Positions 1-10,546 of a stretch of DNA of 64,000 nt are shown in pieces. Origin of the DNA: Stemphylium vesicarium (taxonomy: Eukaryota; Ascomycota; Dothideomycetes; Pleosporales; Pleosporaceae). The position numbers and the translations under genes are program-made. The DNA lies in contig QXCR01000111.1 of assembly GCA_004380135.1 (NCBI GenBank), positions 34,595 through 98,594 on the forward strand. The letters run 5' to 3'. The notes under the pieces were generated by a model. The model searched no databases. It was not told the origin of the DNA and saw nothing but the letters and a program-made list of their open reading frames with translations. Within the stretch, counting starts at the first letter, position 1. Each line of letters opens with the position of its first letter.

Positions 1-14
1 ACCATATCGTTAAC

Positions 15-653
15 ATGTCTACAAAAGCTGGTAACCTGTCGCCCAAGGGAAGCATCAAGCTTCGCCAGGATAGCTGGACAATTCTCAACATGGGCAGCAA
101 CGACCCCCTTGGTGTTACGACGCCTAAGAACACTGCCCATCAGGCGACTCCTACTCTTTGCGCTTTCTGGCTCAAGTTTCCTCGCTTCAACCCCGACGCA
201 TCAGCTCCCTTTGCAACCGAGTTCGATCAATTAGCCGATCTGATGTGTTGGAGCGCAAAGACGAGGCAGAAGCAACTTACCAAGGCGCTGGCTGCCGAGA
301 TTGAATTCCATGGTGGCAATTCAAGCGGACTAGAGCGCTGGCAAAGCTTGTGCAGCGAGGTTGGGGTTGGTAGTGAGCCAGCATCCATCACTCAGTGCAA
401 GAAGGTAAGCTTTTTGCAACATCAGATGGCATAGTGGTGCGAAAAGTGCCGGAGACCTGATAATGTCTAGGCTCTCCAGTCTCGCTTCGTAAACCTCTTT
501 AACCTTGTCGATCATCGCCGAAACCGCAACATTCCGGTCGTGTGCTTCAGCTCGATCAAGGAGTTGTACAAAGACATCCAAAATACAGGCAAATTCCCAC
601 GGGATTGTGCCAAACGTGACGGTTGCATGAAGGCGCTTCTCAGAAGAGTGTAG
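15..653 (+). CDS. Two-exon hypothetical fungal protein, possibly 5'-partial
   Basis: The model is join(15..404,471..653). The 66-bp intron begins GTAAGC, ends TCTAG and joins in phase 0, giving about 190 residues. The first exon is a Ser/Thr-rich start followed by a helical stretch. The second exon encodes FVNLFNLVDHRRN and ends in RDGCMKALLRRV. That tail (a Lys/Arg-rich 'DG..KALLR' ending) resembles small hypothetical proteins common in Dothideomycetes; no function is known to me. The ATG lies 14 bases from the window edge, so more coding sequence could lie upstream. The splice is well supported because the downstream frame continues only after intron removal. Confidence 0.6.
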
Positions 654-1178
654 CAGAGCGCCAGCAACTTACTGGCGATACAGCATGGGGGGAGAGCTCG
701 AAAGCTGTGCGTTCGTTTGCGGTTGAGCATGCTGGCTGCACGAGCGATGATTCTCAACTAGCAATGCAGATTATCTTTCGATACATTTTCCATCCGTGAT
801 TGAAGCCGTGATCGCAGATCCGCCTTGAGAAGCGAACTCATCGCATAAAAATTTGCGATCGCTTCGATGGCAAATGTGGGCATGTGTAGAGGGCGCTTCT
901 GCCTAGTACGCTTACCGGTGCAAAATGGAGCTTGCAGAACAGCGAGGCATACCAGTAGCCTGGGCGCAAATGGATTCTTTTGACTAATCCAGGCATTCGA
1001 ACAAACTCGTGATCTTTGCATCGCACCCGCCCTCGTTCAGCAGCAAAATAGGTGTTCTCCTACGCAGCTCAATGAGCAACCGTATATTGCTACCATCACT
1101 ACAGCCCCAATTCTGATATCAAACAGACAGATTCGCAGTTTTCACCTTTTTCTATCTATGACAGGGGAATGTCAATAA
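654..1178. other. Stretch with no supported gene
   Basis: Only short overlapping frames on the minus strand are seen; none has a recognisable domain, signal peptide or splice structure. Confidence 0.5.
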
Positions 1179-1724
1179 CTAGTAGCTGCGTAGCTTGGGC
1201 TTTTCCTGGCCTCTGCGATCAAGTATACTTCCAGCGGCATATGTGACCCAGACAGGAGCGTGCACTCCACTCACCCCAGCCGGTCTCTCCGAGTGGAGCA
1301 ACCCGGGAGCGGGGGCGGAGTCACTGGTATCAGACTTAACACTGTCTGTAGACCCACCCAAGGTGATCGCATCGTAGTCTAGTAACGGCGATGTATTCGA
1401 AGGTTCACACTCTTCCTCCGATGGATTCGAAGGTTCATACTCTTCGTCCGATGGCGAAGCGCAGTCCTTTTGCGCTGCGGCGAGCTGCTGTGAAAACTCG
1501 ACTTCGTTCGACGATAACAAAGGCGAGTGACCTTTAGGTCTCGAAATACCGCCTCCGGGGATTTCGTTGTGCGGGCTCATGCGTGGAGGGCCCTCGGAAT
1601 CTCCTCCGTGATCGCGCTTTGCGGGTATATGAGTACCCGTAACCCCTGCCAGCGTGCTATCCAGCGGTGAATACCTCCTGCATAACTCTGCAAGCAAGTT
1701 GTCGCGTTCTGTCGTAAGAGCCAA
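1179..1724 (-). CDS. Acidic low-complexity hypothetical ORF, 5' end unresolved
   Basis: This is an open frame of about 181 residues without an ATG at its left boundary (it opens at a TTG). It contains two copies of an acidic SxEExEPSN-like unit, encoded by a direct repeat near 1390-1452, and is rich in Ser, Pro and Glu. Just upstream on the same strand (about 1929-1780) a second small frame, MTHPCNSSSSSPLWVDK, contains a charged amphipathic stretch. A splice between the two would be out of phase or unrealistically short, so I cannot join them. It is either a disordered protein missing its first exon or a relic. Confidence 0.3.
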   Translation of the reverse strand: MALTTERDNLLAELCRRYSPLDSTLAGVTGTHIPAKRDHGGDSEGPPRMSPHNEIPGGGISRPKGHSPLLSSNEVEFSQQLAAAQKDCASPSDEEYEPSNPSEEECEPSNTSPLLDYDAITLGGSTDSVKSDTSDSAPAPGLLHSERPAGVSGVHAPVWVTYAAGSILDRRGQEKPKLRSY

Positions 1725-2455
1725 AACTCGTCTTGGATTGGTCAGCTCCTATCAACAGAGATTATGGGGGTATTACTGTTGTCGCGACTGAAGCTTTCGC
1801 AGCATGGCTTCGATCGGCTGCAATTCATCGCGTAGGTTCCTTATGAATCTCTCTTGCATGTCCGCGGTCAGTTTGTCGACCCACAGCGGTGAAGAGGACG
1901 ATGAATTGCAAGGGTGAGTCATGTCTGGACAAAGTTCGTTCTTCGAGAACCTTCATGGACCATAGCAGGGCTTCTTATCGACAGCTGCCTGTGTGTTCCT
2001 CTACCGTCCTGCGTTCGCTTGCTGAGAAGCTGCACTTCGCTTACCCGCGGCACTGAAATAGTCGGTCTGGCCTGGTGATCGCTTTAATATTTACAGGCGC
2101 TATGTGGGTACGCGGTCTTCATTATAGTTAACTATACAGCGTATATAATTAAACAAGCGTTCCAAAAAGCTCGTTGTTCCTAGTCACGCATTTCGCGAAA
2201 TAATCAGGTTACAAGGGCACCTGCATCGCTTAATGCAAGCTTGCCTTTATCGGGATTAGCTGCGATATGAATACTTGCAGCATTTCGAGAAGGCGAAAGC
2301 TATCTAATTATCAAAGGTAGATATGTTCATGGCAACATTATGCTACATTAGGTGAGAAGATTCACTTACTGTAACCGCTCATAATGGACGGTCTATAGCA
2401 ATAGTCTCGTCTGGCGAGCAGGATTGTGAAAGCTCCGGTCAGCCGCGTGCATCTA

Positions 2456-2713
2456 CACTGACATGCACAATTGGCTTCCGGTTCTGACAATGCTCACACA
2501 ATTCAACCGACATGGGTCCCTGTCACGCTAATCTCTCCTCTTACTCCTACAAGCTTAGCGCACACGCAGACAAAGTGTACAAAGCCAGATGATTTGTCAA
2601 CTAATGCGATGCTAACTTCTCTCTTAAGCAAAGTCCTCGCTTAGTGCTAGGGACCCCTGTTGTGTGTGTATTTTGCGTCACACAAAACCGGAAGCCAATT
2701 GTGCAAACCAGTG
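2456..2713. mobile_element. Family E MITE, copy E1
   Basis: A TA-flanked element with imperfect terminal inverted repeats. The left end is CACTGACATGCACAATTGGC. The right end, reversed, begins CACTGGTTTGCACAATTGGC and is followed by TTCCGG. It is 258 bp with no coding capacity. The TA duplications are at 2454-2455 and 2714-2715. Confidence 0.75.
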
Positions 2714-3394
2714 TAGTGTAAACACTGTAGCAAGAGTGCTGCGACTATTCAGCACTGCAAGCGAGGCTTATCGTGACTTGGTCCTATGACGAATGTAAGC
2801 ACCTTGCAGGATCCATCGGCTTAGTGCAAAGCTGTCATAATTAGAACCGTGCCGCAGCGGCGCGTCTGCTTGGCAATCAGCGGCTAACGCTTCTGAATTG
2901 GGCAAGTGGGTTCCCGGCGTCTGCAACAAGCGAACCGCGCTTGCTTCGCTCACCTTCCGTAAACGCTGTAGTGAAGCCTCTGCAGGCAGCTGTGCCGCGC
3001 AATCTGCAGGTCCAGGGAAGAGTGACTGCATGATCCACACACAGGCCTCTTTGCGACGACATACAAGTTCTGTCGCAATCAACACAAGCATCACACAGTA
3101 TGAGAAAGGTCTATGTACTCATTCAGGCATGATTATAACACGTGAGATGGCTGGATACGGGCTTTGATGTGACTCGCATGGATGCATAGCCTCTTATCAA
3201 AACCAGACGAATCATATTACGACTCGCAATTTCAAAGCGCGCTATGCCCGTGCTCTTTGAATCACACAGCGACTCCTGAAACCTTGTGTACTAGGTTAGA
3301 GCATGCGGGAACGGCAACATGTGTCAATGCATCCTTTCCTGTGCCCCTCAAAGGCCGCGGGCTTTTTTTCACTTGCAAGAGAATAAAGACATCC

Positions 3395-4804
3395 ATGATT
3401 GCCTGCTTTCCTCGACCTGCAGCACGCGTCTACGAAGCCTCGATGACAGCAACGACATGCACCCCACGAGTGCTACGTCGTCGTCCAATCAAGCAATTGC
3501 TCATTCTTATTTCCGTCTTATTTCATATTTTTGAGGTAGCAAAAATTTTGCGTTACCATTTGAGCCCCACGGACGAGTTCATTACACAGCGATCGGAACG
3601 AGTATACATTGCCAGTATACATTGGAACAACGAGCAGATTCTGCGAAGTCATTGGAACGATGCTGTAATAGCTCTGGCAAATACGCTCGGCCGAGAGAAT
3701 GTCTTCATCACCATCTACGAAAGCGGGAGCTGGGACGATAGCAAAGGAGCCCTCAGGGAGCTTGACATGGCGCTAGAGGCACATAACATCAGGCGAAACA
3801 TAACTCTCTCGGAGACTACTCATGAAGATGAGATCTCTGTGATGGAAAAGGGCGACGGCTGGATCGACACACCTAGGGGAAGGAGAGAGCTCAGACGGAT
3901 ACCATATCTTTCTAGACTTCGCAACTGGTCCCTTCGGCCTTTGCAGGAGCTAGCTCAGCAAGGGGAGCAGTTTGACAAAGTTCTTTTCTTGAACGACGTC
4001 GTGTTTAATGTATGCCTTATTGGCTGGCGCACACTGGAAATGCCTGGAGTAGCTGACGATAGAACAGACGGACGATGTCCTACGACTACTCAACACAAAC
4101 GATGGAGTCTTTGCAGCCGCTTGCTCACTAGACTTTAGTCACCCTCCGCATCTCTACGACACATTTGCTCTCCGGGATGCCGAAGGTCATGAACCGCTTA
4201 TGCAGACTTGGCCATACTTTCGAGCCAGGGAGTCCCGAGAGGCGATGTTGAGAAATCACCCAGTGCCCGTGACTAGTTGTTGGAACGGCATAGGTGAGTC
4301 TAGATACCGTTACTGAATTCTACCTCCTAGAGAGTCGTTCTCTTCTCTGTTTTCCCGTTAGTAGCTAACTCGTCGCGTTCCAATGTAGTTGCAATGCCTG
4401 CTGCGCCTTTCGTTTCGAGTCCCTCACTGAAGTTTCGTGGCATTCCGGACTCTCTTGCGGCTTCGCATCTTGAAGGGTCTGAATGTTGCCTAATACACAC
4501 AGACAATCCACTCCGTGTCGACAAACGAACGTACGTAAACCCGCAGGTGCGTGTAGGTTATAATGGAGAGGCATATAATGTTGTACATCCGCAAGAATTG
4601 CTGCTTTCCTCTTGGCAGGTGTTCAAGGCCCTGTGGGAGAATCGCATTCGTCGATGGACAACTTCATCTTGGCTGAAAGAATGGGAGGTATTAAGACGAG
4701 TTGCAAGATGGAGAAGTGAGGGTAGAGAGAATGAAGAAGCTGGAGAGATCTGCCTTACTAAAGAAATGCAGGTACTTGTTAAAAATGGCTGGGCTCATGT
4801 CTAG
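3395..4804 (+). CDS. CAP59/CMT1-type alpha-1,3-mannosyltransferase-like protein
   Basis: The three-exon model is join(3395..4009,4068..4293,4389..4804), about 419 residues, with introns of 58 and 95 bp (GTATGC...CAG and GTGAGT...TAG) joining in phases 0 and 1. Residues about 36-55 (LLILISVLFHIFEVAKIL) form one membrane anchor, giving a type II Golgi-like topology. Family hallmarks are YIASIHWNNEQILRSHWNDA, FITIYESGSWDDSKGALREL, the DKVLFLNDVVF strand and SCWNG near the third exon. The family transfers mannose to acceptor glycans; in Cryptococcus it is involved in capsule and cell-surface glycan synthesis. The upstream in-frame ATG at 3182 would add 71 residues without conserved features, so I prefer 3395. 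A C-terminal charged tail follows the conserved VVHPQELLLSSW block. No disabling change is seen. Confidence 0.85.
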
Positions 4805-5040
4805 AGGGTGGGTAGATCTATTGGGCATAATTCACAAACGACCTGACCGCTTCCTCAAGTTCCGCATCCTTACACATTGGTAACTCAGATTTTACGCTCG
4901 CAGACTATTGCGACAATTTTACCCAACGTGTGAACATGCTTTTTCATAACAAGTTGCATAGGCTTGGTATCTTTACGAAGCGTTATCTCACGATACCACT
5001 CCTTCTGCAGCAATACCGGAACAGTGTTGCTGTGCATAAC
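4805..5040. other. Non-coding stretch before hAT MITE
   Basis: No supported gene is seen between the glycosyltransferase stop and the hAT MITE. Confidence 0.5.
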
Positions 5041-5190
5041 CAGAGTTGTCAACAATCAAATACCTCAAATAGATCTACAAGTAATCTGCAAGTAAGTTAC
5101 TTCATTTAGTAGGAGTAAATCTTGATTAGGAAACTTACTTGCAGATCTACTTGCAGATCTACTTCAAATACTTGATTGTTGACAACTCTG
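5041..5190. mobile_element. 150-bp palindromic hAT-type MITE
   Basis: The terminal inverted repeats CAGAGTTGTCAACAATCAA and their complement extend through an AGATCTAC / CTTGCAGAT-rich arm of about 60 bases on each side, leaving a short loop near 5100-5130. It is flanked by TGCATAAC (left) and CGCATAAC (right), an 8-bp target duplication with one mismatch. The 8-bp duplication and CAGAG-type ends are typical of hAT elements. Confidence 0.8.
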
Positions 5191-5208
5191 CGCATAACAC
5201 AGAGTGGT

Positions 5209-5385
5209 ATAGTTGCTAGCGATTGCGACTTTACGACTACACCCAAGAGCGTAACGGTCCTGAATAGCCCCATCTCCCGTACATGGCTTAGTGCTAGGTG
5301 TCTGCTGCGGTACGAGACAGGCGACACGATTGGTCCATCGTCGATCTGGCGAACATTGGTTCTTGGAATGCAACCGACGATAACT
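5209..5385. mobile_element. Degenerate family B MITE remnant
   Basis: The left end (TAGTTGCTAGCGATTGCGAC) and the internal CCCGTACATGGCTTAGTGCT segment resemble intact family B copies. No matching right terminus is seen, so this is a decayed or truncated copy. Confidence 0.45.
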
Positions 5386-6148
5386 GTAGTTTGATATTGC
5401 TATAACCATATTTACAATTCGTGGAGAGCTTTCGAATTTGTGGAATGTTGCAAGCACCTATGTAGCGGACAGTCCAGATGGAGGCAAGCGAGTGTACGAC
5501 CGCTCCATCTAACTCCTCTGGTGATGATATGAAATGGAGCAGCAGATTGCTGGGTGTCTTAGAATCAGCCCCCTTCCGCGAGCTCATCCAAACTGTCATT
5601 CATTAACTAAAAGATGATCCTCGACGATTGATCGAGGGAAGCCTAAGATAGGGGTACGTTGCACAAGCCTGCACGTGCATCTCAACATCGAGATGGCCCA
5701 TCGCTTGGCGATTCAATGTCTCAAAATCGAAGATAACAAGCTCTGTAGGGAGAAGCATTCGTCGTTTTGTGCACTAGTCGCTTTGTGGGCGGTTATGGTG
5801 AAGTGAGGGGTGTGTATAAGCAAAAGAACTGTGAACAGGAACTTGATCACTGTACAAGAGGGCAATCGCTGCTAGCTAAGCCATTTCTGCACTAGGTCCC
5901 ACGCAACAGGTAACGGTGGTGCTGAATGAAGCGGTTCGTAGGAGTGATACTGTAGCGCTACTACGAGAATGCAGCAGATGCCCAAACGATATGTTTTGTG
6001 ATCCTGCGGAATCCCACCAGACTTCTATCGTCACTGCCGTCACTAAACCTATAAATCTTTGCGCTCGCATGCTGGCATCGACGCTTGCTTGCTGCTGTAG
6101 CGCTCCACTAGCGGCCGCGGCACTTCACAAAGCAGTCTCAACAGATTG
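5386..6148. other. Stretch with no supported gene
   Basis: Only short frames without domains, continuous with the family B remnant on its left. Confidence 0.45.
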
Positions 6149-6280
6149 CACTCTCATGCACTTGCAGCTTCCGCTTTTCACACGTGGCTCAGTTGGGTTC
6201 ACGACTAAACGAGAAAAGCTCAGCATAGGAACAAAGGTCGCCTGCGTACAGAAACCGGAAGCTGCAACTGCATGAGAGTG
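6149..6280. mobile_element. Family A MITE, short internally deleted copy A1
   Basis: Both family A ends are present (CACTCTCATGCACTTGCAGC and its complement with one change), but the interior is reduced to about 132 bp compared with 278 bp in full copies. The left flank is TG rather than TA. Confidence 0.75.
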
Positions 6281-6309
6281 TATGAAAGTCATCCTATAGT
6301 TCCTTCAAG

Positions 6310-7053
6310 CAGACTTTCCAACAAGCAAGTCAAGTCAAGCCGGCTGGCTGGCTCGAGTGGAGCTTGATAGGATGGTGCGCAGCTTGACTTGATCGAATAA
6401 TCAAGCTGAGATAGGCGGCTTGCTTGAGGCTTGACTTGATAGCTTGTTAGCCTACACCACAAAATTTCTTAGTGTTAAATCTCGTGATAGTCGCCACCTC
6501 AGCTGCTAAGGTCGTACGAAAGCTCCGTCTCGTAGTCCGTCACTGTCGACTTGGCTGTGCACGGCGTATGTAGAAGTGTAAGCAGTGAGAGAAGAGCGTC
6601 ATATATAAGCTGATGTCTTCTTCTTCTGTGTAGCTGTCGTAGTAGCCTTATATAGGGCTATTACGATGATCTGTTTACATGACGTATCGATGATCGCGAT
6701 AGGCGCAGCAGGTGCTGCTCAAGAGCAGGAGGAACCATCTCTCCACCACGTGGCACACGAATGTCCCTACCTCATAAACCGCCACAGCGTAAGCTTGCAC
6801 GGATCGCTTACTAAGCTACGTTTGCAACACCAAAAATCTATCACGAGATCGCTCCTACTGCAAAACCAGCAGCCTCATCAGCAGCTAGCTGCTGCTCCCT
6901 CCCCGCTCAAGCTGATCAAGCTAATCAAGCCGGCTTCCTCCTCAGCTTGACTTGGCTTGTTAATTACCATGAGGCAGCTTGACTTGAGGGAACAATCAAG
7001 CTTCAAGCCGGTCAAGTCAAGCGCTTGATCTGACTCGCTTGTTGGAAAGTCTG
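6310..7053. mobile_element. Non-autonomous hAT element with 8-bp target duplication
   Basis: The termini CAGACTTTCCAACAAGC and their exact complement are flanked by perfect CCTTCAAG repeats at 6302-6309 and 7054-7061. The subterminal regions contain many TCAAGC/GCTTGA motifs in both orientations, as expected for transposase-binding repeats. No transposase frame is present. The 744 bp includes a later solo LTR (6569-6786), so the original element was about 521 bp, close to the 510-bp copy at 15239-15748. Confidence 0.88.
6569..6786. mobile_element. Solo LTR nested in the hAT element
   Basis: A 218-bp insertion starting TGTAGAAG and ending CCGCCACA (TG...CA ends), flanked by perfect 5-bp GCGTA repeats at 6564-6568 and 6787-6791. 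It contains a TATATAAG box and a GTTTACATGAC segment shared with the insertion at 61070-61304. Confidence 0.78.
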
Positions 7054-7072
7054 CCTTCAAGCCCCCCGTCTA

Positions 7073-7267
7073 CAGTAGTTGGCGATTGCAGCTTCACCCC
7101 TACAGGCAGCATTTCAACAGTCTGGTCATCATGGAATGGAGAAAGGACCAATCCCATCAACTGTTCTGCGGCAAACATCATAGCGCTAAGCCATGTACGA
7201 AAGGTGGGGCTGTTGAGAATCGCTGTGTAACTGCCTGTAGGGGTGAAAATGCAATCGCTAACTACCG
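7073..7267. mobile_element. Family B MITE, copy B1
   Basis: Full-length 195-bp copy with ends CAGTAGTTGGCGATTGC and the complement of TAGCGATTGCATTTTCACCC, flanked by TA. It starts about 10 bp after the hAT target duplication. Confidence 0.85.
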
Positions 7268-7389
7268 TACTGCTCTTTGTCCATAGTCTGCGTTCAGAAA
7301 AACATGATATTTGGCGAACCAATCATGACCTGTTCGACACATGTTCTTGTACAGGCATTACCCACATGTACTTTTGAAGCATCCTCCAC

Positions 7390-8337
7390 CTAGAAATCGT
7401 GATCGATCTTTTGAAAGCTAGCACAGTACGATTCTATCCTCTCTCGGTAGATTCCGATGCCATGTACTCGCCACGACATGGGCGTGTGCTCATCCAGCTC
7501 GCCGTTATCGATCGTCCTCACAGTGGTGCTTCTTGAAGGTGACATCGAATCGATTGTCAATAAGAACACCCTGCCAGAATGTACAAAGAATCGCTTTGAA
7601 GGTCTGACTAAAAGATTTGTGCCTTGATCATGCCAGAGCCCCTTGGAAGAGCTTGAGACTGACCGGGCTGATGACCGCCAGCCATATCTTTTCGCAATGT
7701 ATCCTGCGTCTGCCTTAATAATTGGATCACCTTCGTTCAAAAAAGAAAAGAATAGGGAGCTGGACGAGGCTTCTTTCCTCTCATGGCTCTCCAACGGATT
7801 GACGGAGATAGGGGGGCATCCGAATACAATGCAGTGCACATTCTTGAATGAGCCCGCAGCGGTGGCCAGTGAAGACTTTGCCTTTGATCGGATATGTGAA
7901 AACAAAAGGCTCGCCAGGGCAGCTCCGGCAGAGTGACCGGTGAACAAAAGTGTCGAGCTTTCCACGTGCTCGGCCAGAGACATGGCTAACGGTTTGATGA
8001 GCGATCTAAGAGCGTCGAGATATCCGGCATGACACAGATTCGGCTGACCACCCTAAGCAACGTCAGCGTACGGTCAACGAGAGCAAGGGCTAGACCACTA
8101 ACGAGCACATCCTCGGAACGACAAGCGCGGTTATTGAGGTTTACCATCCAATCTCCGAAGCTCTTCGTACCAGAGACAGCTATCACGACGACCTCACCAT
8201 ACGGGCGCACTGTTCGCTTGCCGACAAACACGCGCTTGACTGCGGTAGATTGCTGCGCGCTGGACAAGACTGTGACTTTGTAAGCTTCTTGCGAAAAAAC
8301 TACGGCCAAGCGGATTAAAGGCCAAGCTGAGTCTGGT
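7390..8337 (-). CDS. Class 3 (fungal-type) lipase/esterase
   Basis: The core model is complement(join(7390..8052,8103..8337)). The 50-bp intron begins GTTAGT, ends GCTTAG and joins in phase 0, restoring the family motif LCHAGYLDAL. The nucleophile elbow is GHSAG in LLFTGHSAGAALASLLFSH. The substrate-loop strand VVVIAVSGTKSFGDWMVNLN and the downstream FLNEGDPIIKAD (catalytic Asp region) and SWRVHGIGIYRERI (likely catalytic His) complete a Ser-Asp-His set. The 5' end is unresolved: upstream of 8337 either a 31-bp gap (GTAGAT...CAG) reaches an ATG encoding MYGQWIIPR, or a 54-bp intron begins at GTATGG. No signal peptide is visible in what I can read. It is expected to hydrolyse acylglycerols or related esters. 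Confidence 0.75.
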
Positions 8338-9030
8338 CTGCATGTTCAATCAGTGACTTAAGATCTACCTTGGGATTATCCATTGCCCATACATGTTCAT
8401 TCTAAGTGCAGCGCAGGATAGCCCTATAGATCGCAACAGGGTGAACGTATGCCTGACAACGGTACTGGCGTGTAGGTATAGAGCTATCTAGAGCCTTTTT
8501 CTAAAAATTAGTGGTAAGTACATCTACCAAACCCTAAAGTAATCCGATTACAGTCTATACTATATCTTACGCTACCGCTGTTGTAAGCGGCTTTATCCTG
8601 TCAACACCAGCTTACTAATCAACATGTAAACTCTCTCAGCTGTATCCGAAGCTCGTAGGCGTGGCGATGCTCAGACGCGCGACTCACCAAGTGCTTTCGA
8701 GATCCCCGCCTCCATCAAGTATGATGAGGAGACTCCGATGCTCGCCTTATCAATGTGCAAACGTGAGTCCACAGAACTTTAGAGAAGCAAAGAAAAGCAA
8801 CGGGTGGTACAAGTCAGCGCTAGGACAGATGTTCGAAGAGGCGTGGTATTTAGTCCTCTTGTAGTGATACTATGCGTGCCATGCGTTACAGAACGTATAC
8901 TACGATACAAAACGCTTGTCAGTGTAGCCATCAGACACTGTCTACAAAATCATCGCTAGGGCCGAATACCCAGTCTGAGATTACTATTAGCACACTGGTC
9001 TGTACCAGGCTTAGCGAACGCTTCAGGACT
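8338..9030. other. Stretch with no supported gene
   Basis: The region holds at most the missing first exon(s) of the lipase near 8340-8520. A short plus-strand frame at 8661-8864 has no domain and is not accepted. Confidence 0.45.
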
Positions 9031-9798
9031 TTACATACACTGTGCAGCGTACTTGACCTCAAAGGTGCCTCTGCGATCTTTGCAACTCACTGGGCTCTTA
9101 CCTCCAGCCGTTTCGAGACGGTACACGGTATCGATGCCGCCAACCGAGAGCCCTGTGTCGGTGAGATAGAGCCATGGTACTGCACCCTCTTGCTGAAGCC
9201 CTGCGTAGGCGGACGCTGGAGGATTCGTTTCATCGACTTTACCGACCTGAGCAGTAGGGTAGGGTGACCAAGGCAGCTGGTCGAAAGCGAAGACCGGCAT
9301 GCTTGTTCCATGCGAACCATCAAAGAAATGATGGCCAATGACATGGTGGTAGCCTTCTAGTCTCAGGTAGGCCTTCAACGCTTTTGGGTATTGACTCAAG
9401 AGCAAGGCCCGGCCGGATAGGAACCGGATCTTTGATGTTGCGGCTATTATATTGCCATTGAGCCGGCTGCCAATGTCGTACAGCGTCGCTTTTAACATGT
9501 CAGTAGGCCCTTTGGCCTTGCAGAGCTTGTACATACCCACTGCGCCTGTGGCTCTAGGCACAGTACTTTCATAACCAGTCGCACAGGTGTAGTTCTGAGT
9601 GCCAAGTCCCAGCACAACGTACTTGAGCTGACCAGAGGGTGCTGCAAGAGGACTTTGGGGCATCGCTGTAACTAGGTTGTTGAGGGATGCTGCCGGGGCT
9701 TGGGTGGATACACGTTTTTCGGCCAGGGCCCGAGCATGAGCAGACCCTTGGAAACAAAAAGAAAAGACGACTGTACAAACAAATACAATGGAAAACAT
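9031..9798 (-). CDS. Secreted DUF3455 protein
   Basis: A 255-residue protein starting MFSIVFVCTVVFSFCFQG. This is a strong signal peptide followed by ALAEKR, a Kex2-like dibasic site. DUF3455 hallmarks are YVVLGLGTQNYTCA near residue 60, VIGHHFFDG with SMPVFAFD in the middle, GAVPWLYLTDTG, and the C-terminal YRLETAGGKSPVSC and FEVKYAAQCM. The family is common in plant-associated and saprobic ascomycetes. Its biochemical function is unknown, and it is often mislabelled malate dehydrogenase. I chose the ATG at 9798; the longer open frame to 9825 starts with GTG. No introns or breaks are seen, and the length is normal. Confidence 0.88.
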   Translation of the reverse strand: MFSIVFVCTVVFSFCFQGSAHARALAEKRVSTQAPAASLNNLVTAMPQSPLAAPSGQLKYVVLGLGTQNYTCATGYESTVPRATGAVGMYKLCKAKGPTDMLKATLYDIGSRLNGNIIAATSKIRFLSGRALLLSQYPKALKAYLRLEGYHHVIGHHFFDGSHGTSMPVFAFDQLPWSPYPTAQVGKVDETNPPASAYAGLQQEGAVPWLYLTDTGLSVGGIDTVYRLETAGGKSPVSCKDRRGTFEVKYAAQCM

Positions 9799-9950
9799 GA
9801 CTACAGTTGTTGCAGAGGAATCCACAAATCTAGGGGTTGTACAGCTCGGATCGATCGAAAAGACCTTCCATATTATAAGTCAAGTCACGCGCACTGGAAT
9901 CATCAGCAGCGATGCATCGAAAGGACTTTCATTTCATCTGATACAAGTTA

Positions 9951-10372
9951 CACTCTCTTCCACTTGCAGCTTCCGACTTTTGTAAGCAGACAACTTTCAA
10001 TCGCAGGCGAAGCCTCTTTCGATTGATGGTGATGTTACCTGAATGGGACTAGTAGTCATCAGCAGTGCCATGGATCAGTTGTCACCTTGATACTCTGACC
10101 AATCAAAGTAAGATATCGACAGAGTCTAAGGTCCCTCCCTGTGTGGCGGAAAACCCGGTGTGCCGGAATTGACCAATTAGATCGCACAATTCCGGCGAAA
10201 GTCTGCAGTACAAGCGATCCAATTGGTCAGTTCCGGCACACCAGGTTTTCCGCCACACAGGGAGGGACCTTATGCCTTTTCTGAGCAAACGTTTACTGCG
10301 CAAATCGATGTCCCGTGCGGGATGACAACTGAGCCGCGTGCGCAAACCGGAAGCTGCAAGTGCATGAGAGTG
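9951..10372. mobile_element. Family A MITE A2, split by family C copy
   Basis: The left end is CACTCTCTTCCACTTGCAGC and the right end is the complement of CACTCTCATGCACTTGCAGC. The interior matches intact copies up to ...ACAGAGTC, is interrupted by a family C element duplicating TA, and resumes at GCCTTTTCTGAGC. The right flank is AA instead of TA. Confidence 0.85.
10127..10272. mobile_element. Family C palindromic MITE C1, nested in A2
   Basis: Coordinates include the flanking TA on both sides. The arms of about 57 bases start AGGTCCCTCCCTGTGTGGCG and pair with only a few mismatches, so the element is close to a full hairpin. Confidence 0.9.
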
Positions 10373-10400
10373 AACGAAACCGCTTACGTGCAGTCACGGG

Positions 10401-10546
10401 TAACATCCCTACCTATGTGACGGAAATTCTGGTGGGCCGGAATGAGCTAATAAGATACAGCATCACGCGGGAATGCCTGCTGACCTTGCGGTCTTATTGG
10501 CTAGTTTCGGCCCACCGGGTTTTCCGCTATATGTAGAGGGAGGTTA
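10401..10546. mobile_element. Family C MITE C2, more diverged
   Basis: TA-flanked, with arms starting ACATCCCTACCTATGTGACG on the left and ACCTCCCTCTACATATAGCG on the reversed right. It has the same organisation as C1 with more mismatches, so it is probably older. Confidence 0.75.

Noticed and set aside
9700..10026. Plus-strand ORF overlapping the DUF3455 start
   Set aside because: Antisense to a well-supported signal peptide region and running into a MITE.
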